Program-made: the position numbers and the translations under genes
The notes under the pieces: generated by a model
Seen by the model: only the letters and a program-made list of their open reading frames with translations
Database searches by the model: none
What the model was told of the DNA's origin: nothing
In this document: one piece after another, positions 9,391 through 20,021 of the stretch
Layout of the letters: each line of letters starts with the position of its first letter
Position numbering within the stretch: the stretch's first letter is position 1
Source: Allochromatium tepidum
GTDB lineage: Bacteria > Pseudomonadota > Gammaproteobacteria > Chromatiales > Chromatiaceae
Length of the DNA: 64,000 nt
Reading direction: 5' to 3'
NCBI RefSeq assembly: GCF_018409545.1
Contig: NZ_AP024563.1
Coordinates: 223,501 to 287,500, forward strand

Positions 9391-10419
9391 TCACGCGATC
9401 ACGACCCGATCGCGTCCGCCGTCCTTGGCGCGATAGAGTCCGGTGTCGGCCCGTTCGATCAGGGACTCGGCCGTCTCGCCCGGCCGCAAGCGCGTCAGAC
9501 CGATGGAGACCGTGATCGTGCCGATGGTGTCCTGGGTGCTCTTGCGCTTGATCTGGAGCGCGGCGACCTGACGCCGGATCTGCTCGGCGAGCGTCTGGGC
9601 GACCTCCAGTTCGTCATGGACGATGACCGCGAACTCCTCACCGCCATAGCGGGCGACGAACACCCGATCGCTCCGCACCTTGGCCAGGACGCTGCCGACG
9701 ATCTCCAGCACCCGATCGCCCATCGGATGACCATAGGTGTCGTTGAGCCGCTTGAAGTGGTCGAGATCCATCAGCATCAGACAGGTCGGCTCGTCGTCGC
9801 CGCCCGAGAGCGACTGGGCCAGCGCCTCGTCGAAGCCGCGCCGGTTGGGGATCTTGGTCAGCGCATCCAGACGCGCGCGCCGTTCGCTCTCCTCCAGCTC
9901 GCGCTTGAGGCGTTCGACCTGGGCACCGGCCGATTGCAGCTCGCTCTGGAAGGCTTGGGTGAGGCTCTCCAGATCGCGCGTCTCGGTGAGCAACTGGCCG
10001 ACCATGGTGCGGATGCGCTCCGGATCGATGGCGCTCTCCTCGAACACCGTCATGGCCTCGCGCAGGCTGGCGCCATAGTTCTGGGTGCCGCGCAGATTGC
10101 GCGAGACCGCCTGGGTCAGCTTGGTGACGATATCGGCGATGAGATCCCGTGCCTGCGGGCTGGTCGGGAGGTAATGCTTGACGAAATACTCGAAGAACAG
10201 CGACTCGCTCTTCTCGGGGTCATAGGGGCCGTTCTCCGGAAACTCGGCCAGCAGCGAGCGGCTCAGATCCGGCGAGGCGTTCTGGACGTGCGCGTACCAG
10301 AGCGCGTAGTTGTAGGGTGTCGGCGGGATGCGGCGGCGCACCATCTGCGGTACCGCCATGCGCAGATAATCCGAGGCCGTGTTCAGGTCGTCCCTGAAGT
10401 CCATCCGGTTGACGTTCAT
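9391..10419 (-). CDS. diguanylate cyclase (GGDEF domain)
   Basis: The 342-residue protein makes the second messenger c-di-GMP from two GTP. Residues 1-150 form a helical N-terminal region (PQMVRRRIPPTPYNYALWY), of a kind frequent in soluble GGDEF proteins. A coiled-coil linker (about 155-182) leads into a GGDEF domain with the entry motif DALTKIPNRRGFDEAL, metal residues LMDLDHFKRLND and the active-site loop GGEEF at 259-263. The product-binding RxxD inhibition site normally five residues before that loop is not present (the sequence is RSDRVFVARY), so feedback inhibition may be weak. No membrane segments are seen. It is monocistronic by position. Confidence 0.92.
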   Translation of the reverse strand: MNVNRMDFRDDLNTASDYLRMAVPQMVRRRIPPTPYNYALWYAHVQNASPDLSRSLLAEFPENGPYDPEKSESLFFEYFVKHYLPTSPQARDLIADIVTKLTQAVSRNLRGTQNYGASLREAMTVFEESAIDPERIRTMVGQLLTETRDLESLTQAFQSELQSAGAQVERLKRELEESERRARLDALTKIPNRRGFDEALAQSLSGGDDEPTCLMLMDLDHFKRLNDTYGHPMGDRVLEIVGSVLAKVRSDRVFVARYGGEEFAVIVHDELEVAQTLAEQIRRQVAALQIKRKSTQDTIGTITVSIGLTRLRPGETAESLIERADTGLYRAKDGGRDRVVIA

Positions 10420-10565
10420 CGCTGATTTGACCCGCCGAAAAGGGGTTGCTGAAACGAAACGCCATCGCCGCCCGCGACGGGGACGATGGCTTCCAGATCG
10501 GCGTCAATGATAAGCGAGCCGGCGCCCGAGCGTCGTGAAATGTCGAGACGCGCGCCGGTCGAGGC

Positions 10566-10712
10566 TCAGTCGGATTCTTTGGGTGTCTCGTCGCTCGACT
10601 GGGTACGGCTGGAGTCGCTGCGCGAGTTCGAGTACTGATAGTAAAGCAGCCAGCCGACCAGCCCCAGGAACACCATCAGTTCCATCGCCGCCAGGGAAGA
10701 GCCATTGGCCAT
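10566..10712 (-). CDS. small single-pass membrane protein
   Basis: The ATG at 10712 opens 48 codons. Residues about 8-25 are hydrophobic (AMELMVFLGLVGWLLYYQY) and the rest is a Ser/Asp/Glu-rich tail (QSSDETPKESD), so it looks like a tail-out single-pass membrane protein. It lies downstream of the symporter pair on the same strand but beyond a strong terminator, so it is probably transcribed separately. I cannot assign a function. A longer in-frame version starting upstream is possible, but its extra N-terminus is Pro/Gly-rich and runs through the terminator region. Confidence 0.5.
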   Translation of the reverse strand: MANGSSLAAMELMVFLGLVGWLLYYQYSNSRSDSSRTQSSDETPKESD

Positions 10713-10821
10713 GATCGTCACCCCATTCTGTAAGGTTGCATGATGGATCGCGCGCCCGCCGGCGCCGGGGTCGAAGAATTGGGCCGGGCCGGGCGATTGC
10801 AACCACGTCCGATCGAGGCCC

Positions 10822-10853
10822 TGCAACGAAAGAGCCCCGCCGAAGCGGGGCTC
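10822..10853 (-). terminator. rho-independent terminator after the symporter operon
   Basis: On the minus strand GAGCCCCGC and GCGGGGCTC pair perfectly over nine bases around a TTCG tetraloop, followed by TTTCGTT. It lies about 28 bases past the symporter stop codon. Confidence 0.85.
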
Positions 10854-10881
10854 GTCTCAGGTCAAGCGCGGCTGAGGCCGA

Positions 10882-12684
10882 TCAATGACCCGTGGCGGCT
10901 CCTGCGCCACGCGGGATGCGCACGTCCTCGACCAGATGCTGGATGTGCTCCGGCGGCGGGGCCGTGAGCGCCGAGACCAGCAGGGCGACCGCGAAGTTTG
11001 CCACCGCGCCGATCGCGCCGAAGGCCTCGGGCGTGATGCCGAAGAACCAGTTGGCCTCCAGACCCAGGGGGGCCAGGAACTCGGTGCCCTTGATGAAGAA
11101 GATCCCCTTGTGCTGGAACACATAGAGCAGGGTCACGGTGATACCGGCGACCATGCCCGCGATTGCCCCCTGCTTGTTCATTCGCTTGGCAAAGATGCCG
11201 AGCATGAGTGCGGGGAAGATCGAGGAGGCCGCCAGACCAAAGGCGATGGCCACGGTTCCCGCCGCGAATCCGGGTGGATTCAGGCCGAGATAGCCCGCGA
11301 GCAGGATGGCGCCGATCATGGACAGACGCCCGGCCATCAGCTCGTTCTTCTCGGTGATCTGCGGCTTGAACACGCCCTTGAGCAGGTCATGCGAGATCGC
11401 CGAGGAGATGGCCAGCAACAGACCGGCGGCTGTCGAGAGCGCCGCCGCCAGACCGCCGGCGACCACCAGCGCGATCACCCAGTTGGGCAATCCGGCGATC
11501 TCGGGATTGGCCAACACCATGATATCGTTGTTGACCGTGACCATCTCGTTGCCTTTCCAGCCGAAGGACTCGGCCTTGGCGGCGAACTCGGCGTTCTTGT
11601 CGTCGTAGTACTGGATACGACCGTCGCCGTTCTTGTCCTCGAATTTCAGGAGGCCGGTGGTCTCCCAACGCTTGAACCACTCGGGACGCTCGTCATAGAC
11701 CAGATTGCCGGTTTCCTCGCCGACCGGACCGATCTGGATGGTGTCCATCAGGTTCAGACGTGCCATGGCGCCGACGGCCGGAGCCGTGGTGTAGAGGATG
11801 GCGATGAAGACCAACGCCCAACCGGCCGAATAGCGCGCATCGGCAACCTTGGGCACGGTGAAGAAGCGGATGATGACGTGCGGCAGACCGGCCGTACCGA
11901 TCATCAGCGACAGGGTGTAGACGAACATGTTGAGCGTGCTGCCCATCACCTGGGTGGTATATTCCTTGAATCCGAGATCCTTGACCACCTGATCGAGCTT
12001 TTCCAGCAGGGACAGGCCGCTGGCGACGCCCTCGGGGGCGTATTCGCTGCCCAGACCCAGTTGCGGGATAGGGTTGCCGGTCAGATTCAGCGAGATGAAG
12101 ATCGCCGGGATGGTGTAGGCGAAGATCAGCACCACGTACTGCGCGATCTGGGTGTAGGTGATGCCCTTCATGCCGCCGAGGATGGCGTAGATGGCCACGA
12201 TGCCCATGCCGGCCAGGATGCCCATCTCGTAGGAGACGCCGAGGAAGCGCCCGAAGGCCACACCGATACCCGTCATCTGGCCGATGACGTAGGTCACCGA
12301 GGCCAGGATCAGACAGACGACGGCCACCACGCGCGCCGAGTTGGCATAGTAGCGGTCGCCGATGAACTCGGGCACCGTGAACTTGCCGAATTTGCGCAGA
12401 TAGGGCGCCAGCAGCAGGGCCAGCAGCACATAGCCGCCGGTCCAGCCCATCAGGAACACCGAGCCGCCGTAGCCGCCGAACGCGAGCATACCGGCCATGG
12501 AGATGAAGGAGGCCGCCGACATCCAGTCGGCTGCCGTCGCCATGCCATTGGCGACCGGGTGCACGCCGCCGCCGGCGACGTAGAATTCACTGGTGGAGCC
12601 GGCGCGCGACCAGATCGCGATGCCGATGTAGAGCGCGAAGGTCGCGCCGACGATGGAATAGGTCCAGATCTCAAGTGCGGTCAT
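10882..12684 (-). CDS. sodium:solute symporter, acetate/VC_2705 type
   Basis: The 600-residue protein is a multi-pass inner-membrane transporter of the SSS family. The N-terminal core has the conserved FYVAGGGVHPVANGMATAAD and SFISMAGM motifs, the latter bearing sodium-site residues, and at least twelve hydrophobic segments can be traced. A hydrophilic insert near residues 325-390, including DKNGDGRIQYYDD that resembles an EF-hand loop, is typical of the subgroup paired with a small DUF4212 subunit. This subgroup is usually annotated as cation/acetate symporter. Acetate uptake would feed the PHA and propionate genes in this window. The DUF4212 partner gene lies 12 bases upstream. Confidence 0.9.
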   Translation of the reverse strand: MTALEIWTYSIVGATFALYIGIAIWSRAGSTSEFYVAGGGVHPVANGMATAADWMSAASFISMAGMLAFGGYGGSVFLMGWTGGYVLLALLLAPYLRKFGKFTVPEFIGDRYYANSARVVAVVCLILASVTYVIGQMTGIGVAFGRFLGVSYEMGILAGMGIVAIYAILGGMKGITYTQIAQYVVLIFAYTIPAIFISLNLTGNPIPQLGLGSEYAPEGVASGLSLLEKLDQVVKDLGFKEYTTQVMGSTLNMFVYTLSLMIGTAGLPHVIIRFFTVPKVADARYSAGWALVFIAILYTTAPAVGAMARLNLMDTIQIGPVGEETGNLVYDERPEWFKRWETTGLLKFEDKNGDGRIQYYDDKNAEFAAKAESFGWKGNEMVTVNNDIMVLANPEIAGLPNWVIALVVAGGLAAALSTAAGLLLAISSAISHDLLKGVFKPQITEKNELMAGRLSMIGAILLAGYLGLNPPGFAAGTVAIAFGLAASSIFPALMLGIFAKRMNKQGAIAGMVAGITVTLLYVFQHKGIFFIKGTEFLAPLGLEANWFFGITPEAFGAIGAVANFAVALLVSALTAPPPEHIQHLVEDVRIPRGAGAATGH

Positions 12685-12696
12685 TGGGTCGTTTCC

Positions 12697-12954
12697 TCAC
12701 TCTTCGCCGACGTCGAATTCACGATCGAGCCGGTTCATCAAGGCCGCGTAGATGAAGATCAGCGCCACGAAGATATAGATCGAACCCTGTTGGGCGAACC
12801 AGAAGCCGAGCGGGTAGCCGCCGAGATGGATGGCGTTGAGCGGTTCGACGAGCAGGATGGCGAAGCCGTAGGAAACGACGAACCAGACGATCAATAGGAT
12901 TACCAGATAGCGAAGATTCGCTTTCCAGTAGTCCGCGCGCTTGTCAGGTGTCAT
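12697..12954 (-). CDS. DUF4212 small subunit of the symporter
   Basis: The 85-residue protein has two membrane helices (LRYLVILLIVWFVVSYGFAI and IYIFVALIFIYAALMNRL) separated by the conserved IHLGGYPLGFWFAQQGSI loop, and a short acidic tail. This is the small partner that precedes VC_2705-type sodium:solute symporters and is thought to form a complex with them. The gap to the symporter gene is 12 bases, so the two are co-transcribed. The 274 bases upstream, shared with divergent thrC, must hold both promoters; I did not identify convincing boxes there. Confidence 0.9.
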   Translation of the reverse strand: MTPDKRADYWKANLRYLVILLIVWFVVSYGFAILLVEPLNAIHLGGYPLGFWFAQQGSIYIFVALIFIYAALMNRLDREFDVGEE

Positions 12955-13228
12955 GTCATGTCACTCCGTTCAAGGGTTGCGGTATGGGCCGTAAGATGGC
13001 GGGGTGACGATGGGGCACGCCGCCGAGAGCCGCCGGGACGCGGATCGGTGCGCTCAAAACATGGCAGAAGCCCCCTCGTTGGTTATGATGCATCCGCCTA
13101 GTTCTGCCGTATCGAGCGGATTGTCGGCATTGTCTGGTTGCGCTTGGCGTGCTGTCAACGTTTCAATCCATCGATATTCGCCCTGGGATCCGTGCGTCCG
13201 GACCCCGAGTTATCCTTAAGAGAGCACA

Positions 13229-14626
13229 ATGCACTACATCAGTACCCGTGGCGGAATCGAGCCGATCGGTTTCGCGCAAGCCGTGATGATGGGGCTGGCG
13301 ACCGACGGCGGTCTGCTGGTTCCGGCCGAGATCCCCGTCCTCGAACCGGCGCGACTGCGCATTTGGGCGGGGTTGAGCTTCCAGGAACTGGCGCTCGAAG
13401 TGTCGACACTTTTCATCGGTGACGAGATCCCTCGCGCCGATCTGAAGGCGCTGATCGATCGCTCTTACGCGACCTTCAGTCATCCCGAGGTCACGCCCGT
13501 GGTGACGGCGGGCGAGACGCGCATCCTGGAACTCTTCCATGGACCGACGGCGGCCTTCAAGGACGTGGCCCTGCAATGGCTCGGTAATCTGTTCGACTAT
13601 CTGCTCGAACGCGAGGGCGGACGGCTCAACATCGTCGGCGCGACCTCGGGGGATACCGGCTCGGCGGCCATCTATGGCGTGCGCGGCAAGGAGCGCATCC
13701 GGATCTTCATCCTGCATCCCAAGGGCCGGGTCTCGCCGATCCAGGAACGGCAGATGACCACGGTGCCGGACGGTAATGTCCACAATGTCGCGGTGCGCGG
13801 TACCTTCGATGATGCGCAAAACATCGTCAAGACATTGTTCAACGATCTGCCGTTCAAGTCGGCCTATCGGCTCGGTGCGGTCAACTCGATCAACTGGGCG
13901 CGGATCCTGGCGCAGACCGTCTACTATTTCTATGCCTGGGGGCGGATCACGGGCGGCGATACCGAACGTCGGGTCAGCTTCTCGGTGCCGACCGGCAACT
14001 TCGGTGACGTCTTCGCCGGCTATCTGGCCCGTCGCATGGGGCTACCGATCGACCGCCTCATCATCGCGACCAATCGCAACGACATCCTGACCCGGTTCGT
14101 CCACAGCGGCGTCTATGCCGTGGAGGATCACGTCCATCAGACGCTCAGCCCGGCGATGGACATCCAGATCGCTTCCAACTTCGAGCGCTATCTCTACTAT
14201 CTGCACGACGGCGATCAGGCGCGGGTGCGCGCGCTGCTCGACGATCTCAAGCGCACCGGACGTCTCGAAGTCTCCGCCGAGCAGCATCGGCAGGCCCAGG
14301 CCGATTTCGACGCGGTCGCCGTGAGCGATGCCGAGACGCTCGACCAGATCCGCGCGACCTATGAGGCGACCGGGTACATTCTCTGTCCGCATACCGCTGT
14401 CGGGGTGCGCGCCGCGCGTGATCTGCCCGAGGCCGTATGTCTGGCCACCGCACATCCGGCCAAGTTCGGCGAGGCGGTCGTCCGGGCCATCGGGTGTGAG
14501 GCACCGCCGCCGCCCTCGCTCCAGGGTCTGCTGGGGAAGGAGGCGCGCTGTGCCGAGCTGGACGCGACCGCCGAGGCCGTGAAGGCACACATCGAGGCGA
14601 CACTCAAGGCGGTGTCCGCAGCATGA
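13229..14626 (+). CDS. thrC: threonine synthase
   Basis: ThrC converts O-phosphohomoserine to threonine with pyridoxal phosphate. The 465-residue protein belongs to the longer bacterial/fungal type. It begins MHYISTRGG, and the PLP lysine is Lys111 in FHGPTAAFKDVALQW. The phosphate-binding loop ATSGDTGSAAI follows, then the conserved NSINWARILAQTVYY and VPTGNFGDVFAGY motifs. A ribosome site (AAGAGAG) lies eight bases before the ATG. Its stop overlaps the start of the next gene (ATGA), coupling threonine synthesis to a LeuA-like enzyme. Threonine is the precursor of 2-oxobutyrate and isoleucine, so the pairing makes metabolic sense. Confidence 0.96.
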   Translation: MHYISTRGGIEPIGFAQAVMMGLATDGGLLVPAEIPVLEPARLRIWAGLSFQELALEVSTLFIGDEIPRADLKALIDRSYATFSHPEVTPVVTAGETRILELFHGPTAAFKDVALQWLGNLFDYLLEREGGRLNIVGATSGDTGSAAIYGVRGKERIRIFILHPKGRVSPIQERQMTTVPDGNVHNVAVRGTFDDAQNIVKTLFNDLPFKSAYRLGAVNSINWARILAQTVYYFYAWGRITGGDTERRVSFSVPTGNFGDVFAGYLARRMGLPIDRLIIATNRNDILTRFVHSGVYAVEDHVHQTLSPAMDIQIASNFERYLYYLHDGDQARVRALLDDLKRTGRLEVSAEQHRQAQADFDAVAVSDAETLDQIRATYEATGYILCPHTAVGVRAARDLPEAVCLATAHPAKFGEAVVRAIGCEAPPPPSLQGLLGKEARCAELDATAEAVKAHIEATLKAVSAA

Positions 14627-16227
14627 CTGACTCGGTTCTGAAGGCGTCGGCCGTGAACGAGCCGACGCGACGGCTATCCGGGCGGCGTGTCCTGATCATG
14701 GACACCACGCTGCGCGACGGCGAGCAGACTCAGGGCGTGTCGTTCGCGCCCGCCGAGAAGCTCAACATCGCCAAGGTCTTGCTCGAACAGGTGCGGGTCG
14801 ATCGGATCGAGGTCGCTTCGGCGCGCGTGTCCTCGGGCGAGGCCAGTGCCGTGACCCGGATCATCGACTGGGCCAGAGAGCGCGGACTGGTCGAGCGGGT
14901 CGAGGTGCTGGGGTTCGTCGACGGCGGGGCGAGCGTGGACTGGATCCTGGGGGCCGGCGGCCGGGTGCTGAACCTGCTGGCCAAGGGCAGCGAGAAGCAC
15001 TGTCGCGGTCAGCTCGGCAAGACGCTCGATGAGCATGTCGCCGATGTGCGCGCGACCATCGAGCGGGCGCAGTCGCAGGGGTTGCGCGTCAACCTCTATC
15101 TGGAGGACTGGTCGAACGGCTATCGCGACAATCCGGACTATGTCTATGGTCTGGTCGAGCGGTTGGCCGATGTCGGGATCGGGCACTTCATGCTCCCCGA
15201 CACGCTCGGGGTCATGACGCCGGATCAGGTCTTCGCCGCCGTTTCGGACATGGTCGGGCGTTTTCCGGCGCTCCGGTTCGATTTCCATCCGCACAACGAC
15301 TATGGGCTGGCGACCGCCAATATTCTGGCGGCGGTCCGGGCGGGCGCGGCGGCGGTGCACTGCACGGTCAACTGTCTCGGCGAGCGGGCGGGGAATGCGT
15401 CGCTGGCCGAGGTCGCGGTCAATCTGCGCGATCAGCTCGACTGCGAACTCGGGATCGACGAGACGCATCTGGCGCGTGTCAGCGAGCTGGTCGAGTCTTT
15501 TTCGGGCAAGCGGATCAGCGACAATGCGCCGATCGTCGGGGCGGATGTCTTCACCCAGACCGCCGGTATCCATGCCGACGGCGACAAGAAGGGCAGTCTC
15601 TATCACAGCCGGCTCTCGCCCGAGCGTTTTGCACGGCGGCGCAAATATGCGCTCGGCAAGCTCGCCGGCAAGGCGTCGCTGGCCAAGAACCTGGAGCGGC
15701 TCGACATCGAGCTGTCGGAGGAGAATCAGCGCAAGGTCTTGCAGCGCATCGTCGAGCTGGGGGATTCCAAGAAGACCATCACCACCGAGGATCTGCCCTT
15801 CATCATCGCCGAGGTGCTGGAGAGCAAGGACTATGATCACGCCGAACTCCTGGCCTGCACGGTCGCATCGAGTCTGGATCTGGAATCCATGGCCGGGATC
15901 AAGATCCGGCTCGGCGATCAGGTCTTCACCGGCACGGGCGCGGGCAATGGCGGTTTCGATGCCTTCACCAATGCGCTCGGGCGGATTCTCAAGCGTCAGG
16001 GGATCACGCTGCCGCCGCTGATCGACTACGAGATCCGCATTCCCAAGGGGGGGCGGACCGATGCGCTCACCGAATGCAGCATCACCTGGCAGACCGAGCG
16101 CGGCGAGCTACGGACCCGTGGGGTCCATGCCAATCAGGTGTTCGCCGCCATCGGCGCGACCATGCGGATGCTGAATATCCAGATGCATCGGGCGTCGGCC
16201 GAGTCCAGGCGTGAGGGTGGGGTCTGA
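14623..16227 (+). CDS. LeuA/CimA-family 2-oxoacid acetyltransferase (isopropylmalate or citramalate synthase)
   Basis: The 534-residue protein has the HMGL-type TIM barrel with DTTLRDGEQTQGVSF near residue 27, the metal-binding FDFHPHNDYGLATAN, and the NCLGERAGNASLAE loop. A C-terminal LeuA_dimer-like regulatory domain follows (about 400-520, GAGNGGFDAFTNALGRIL). The barrel variant (RIEVASARVSSGE, LGFVDGGASVDWI) resembles a LeuA subgroup that I associate with (R)-citramalate synthase, which makes citramalate from pyruvate and acetyl-CoA for isoleucine. I cannot separate citramalate from isopropylmalate activity by eye. It is translationally coupled to thrC, supporting a branched-chain or isoleucine role. 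Confidence 0.82.
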   Translation: MTDSVLKASAVNEPTRRLSGRRVLIMDTTLRDGEQTQGVSFAPAEKLNIAKVLLEQVRVDRIEVASARVSSGEASAVTRIIDWARERGLVERVEVLGFVDGGASVDWILGAGGRVLNLLAKGSEKHCRGQLGKTLDEHVADVRATIERAQSQGLRVNLYLEDWSNGYRDNPDYVYGLVERLADVGIGHFMLPDTLGVMTPDQVFAAVSDMVGRFPALRFDFHPHNDYGLATANILAAVRAGAAAVHCTVNCLGERAGNASLAEVAVNLRDQLDCELGIDETHLARVSELVESFSGKRISDNAPIVGADVFTQTAGIHADGDKKGSLYHSRLSPERFARRRKYALGKLAGKASLAKNLERLDIELSEENQRKVLQRIVELGDSKKTITTEDLPFIIAEVLESKDYDHAELLACTVASSLDLESMAGIKIRLGDQVFTGTGAGNGGFDAFTNALGRILKRQGITLPPLIDYEIRIPKGGRTDALTECSITWQTERGELRTRGVHANQVFAAIGATMRMLNIQMHRASAESRREGGV

Positions 16228-16323
16228 AGCGCGTTTTCGATCGACTGGGGGGCATCGACGAACGTGGCCACCAGACAGACCATCGGAGCATTCGGATCGC
16301 CAAGGACGTTTGCTGGACTCCAG

Positions 16324-16761
16324 TCAGGTTTCGAGCCGGAAGGTCACGGGGCCGTCGTTGATCAGGCCGACCTGCATGTCGGCCCCGAAGCGACCTGTGG
16401 CGACCCTGGGATGGGCGGCACGCGCGCGCTCGACCAGATGATCGAACAGCCGCCGGCCCTCGTCGGGCGGTGCGGCCGAGGTGAAGCTTGCGCGCGTGCC
16501 CTTCCTGGTATCGGCGGCGAGCGTGAACTGCGGCACCAGCAGCAGACCGCCGTCGATGTCGCGCAGACTCAGGTTCATGCGATCCTGCGCATCGGGAAAG
16601 ACCCGATAGCCGAGCAGCCGCTCCAGCAACCGCTCGGCGCGCGCTTCATCGTCGCCGCGCTGAACACCGACCAGCACCAGCAACCCGCGCTCGATGGCGC
16701 CGACCGTCTCGCCCGCGACCACCACCCGAGCCTCACTGACCCGTTGCAGCAGGCCGATCAT
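16324..16761 (-). CDS. dtd: D-aminoacyl-tRNA deacylase
   Basis: Dtd hydrolyses D-amino acids mischarged onto tRNA. The 145-residue protein has standard length, the N-terminal [14 protein letters not shown] strand, the active-site SxxPQF-like segment [12 protein letters not shown], and the C-terminal cross-subunit Gly-cisPro motif as NDGPVTF. It is cytosolic and homodimeric in the family. Its start overlaps the stop of the upstream proline iminopeptidase gene by four bases. The 3' end converges on the LeuA-like gene across 96 bases. Confidence 0.96.
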   Translation of the reverse strand: MIGLLQRVSEARVVVAGETVGAIERGLLVLVGVQRGDDEARAERLLERLLGYRVFPDAQDRMNLSLRDIDGGLLLVPQFTLAADTRKGTRASFTSAAPPDEGRRLFDHLVERARAAHPRVATGRFGADMQVGLINDGPVTFRLET

Positions 16762-17720
16762 GACAATTCACGCGCGAAGCGATCGGTCGCCGCGACCAGG
16801 GCACGGCGAATCCCCGGCTCGAAGGCCGAGTGCCCGGCATCCGGGACGACCTGCAATTCAGCCGTCGGCCAGACGCGATGCAGATCCCAGGCCGAGCGCA
16901 TGGGGCAGATGAGGTCATAGCGTCCCTGGACGATCACGCCTGGGATGTCGGCCAGCCGATGGGCATCGCGCAGCAACTGGTCCGGCGCCAGAAAGGCCCC
17001 GTTGACGAAATAGTGGCTCTCGATGCGTGCCAGACTCAGGGCCACGTGAGGATCGGCGAAATGGGCCTGAACGTTGGGATTGGTGAGCAGGGTCGCGGTA
17101 CGCCCCTCCCAGATCGACCAGGCGCGCGCCGCCTCCAGCCGAACGGCGGCATCCTCGCCGGTGAGCCGCGCATGATAGGCCCCGAGCAGGTCGCCGCGCT
17201 CGTCCTCCGGAATGGGCGCCAGGAAATCCTCCCAGAGATCGGGAAAGACCCAGCTCGCCCCGTCCTGATAGAACCAGCGGATCTCCTCAGAGCGACAGAG
17301 AAAGATCCCGCGCACCACCAGCGCCGAAACCCGTTCGGGATAGGTCTCGGCATAGGCCAGCGCCAGCGTCGACCCCCAGGAGCCGCCGAACACCAGCCAG
17401 CGCTCGATCCCGAGCTGTTGGCGGATCAGTTCCATGTCCGAGACCAGATCCCAGGTGGTGTTGGCCATGAGCGAGGCGTGCGGCGTCGAGCGCCCGCAAC
17501 CGCGCTGGTCGAAGAGCACCGCCCGATAGCGCTCGGGATCGAAGAAGCCGCGATGCGCCGGCTCGCACCCCGCGCCCGGTCCGCCGTGCAGAAAGATCGC
17601 CGGCAATCCGTCGGGGCGACCGCATTCCTCCACATAGAGCCGATGGCCGTTGTCGACGACCAGGTCATGGACCGCGAAGGGTTCGGTGACTGGATAGAGA
17701 TCCGTGGTCTTGGTGCCCAT
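16758..17720 (-). CDS. pip: proline iminopeptidase
   Basis: Pip releases N-terminal proline from peptides. The 320-residue alpha/beta-hydrolase shows the oxyanion loop [21 protein letters not shown], the [11 protein letters not shown] motif, the nucleophile elbow [14 protein letters not shown], and the conserved IQGRYD-like segment [11 protein letters not shown] carrying the catalytic Asp. The catalytic His is in DAGHSAFEP. There is no signal peptide, so it is cytosolic. It lies 15 bases downstream of thiC on the same strand and overlaps dtd, so all three may share a message under the thiamine riboswitch. Confidence 0.95.
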   Translation of the reverse strand: MGTKTTDLYPVTEPFAVHDLVVDNGHRLYVEECGRPDGLPAIFLHGGPGAGCEPAHRGFFDPERYRAVLFDQRGCGRSTPHASLMANTTWDLVSDMELIRQQLGIERWLVFGGSWGSTLALAYAETYPERVSALVVRGIFLCRSEEIRWFYQDGASWVFPDLWEDFLAPIPEDERGDLLGAYHARLTGEDAAVRLEAARAWSIWEGRTATLLTNPNVQAHFADPHVALSLARIESHYFVNGAFLAPDQLLRDAHRLADIPGVIVQGRYDLICPMRSAWDLHRVWPTAELQVVPDAGHSAFEPGIRRALVAATDRFARELS

Positions 17721-17735
17721 ACGCCCCGCTCCCGA

Positions 17736-19912
<2,177 letters not shown>

Positions 19913-20021
19913 TTTCAGACAGGGAAGCTAACGAAAGGAGATCGCGATTTCAATAGACACCCGAATCTCTCTACAATTTCCGGCCCGGATCGAATCAATC
20001 GCAGCAGGTGACAGAGCGCCG

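Noticed and set aside
9180..9515. Plus-strand frame of 111 codons beginning MGFETAALAAGG
   Set aside because: A different frame of the same bases gives the WYL-protein tail, and the remainder is opposite the diguanylate cyclase gene.
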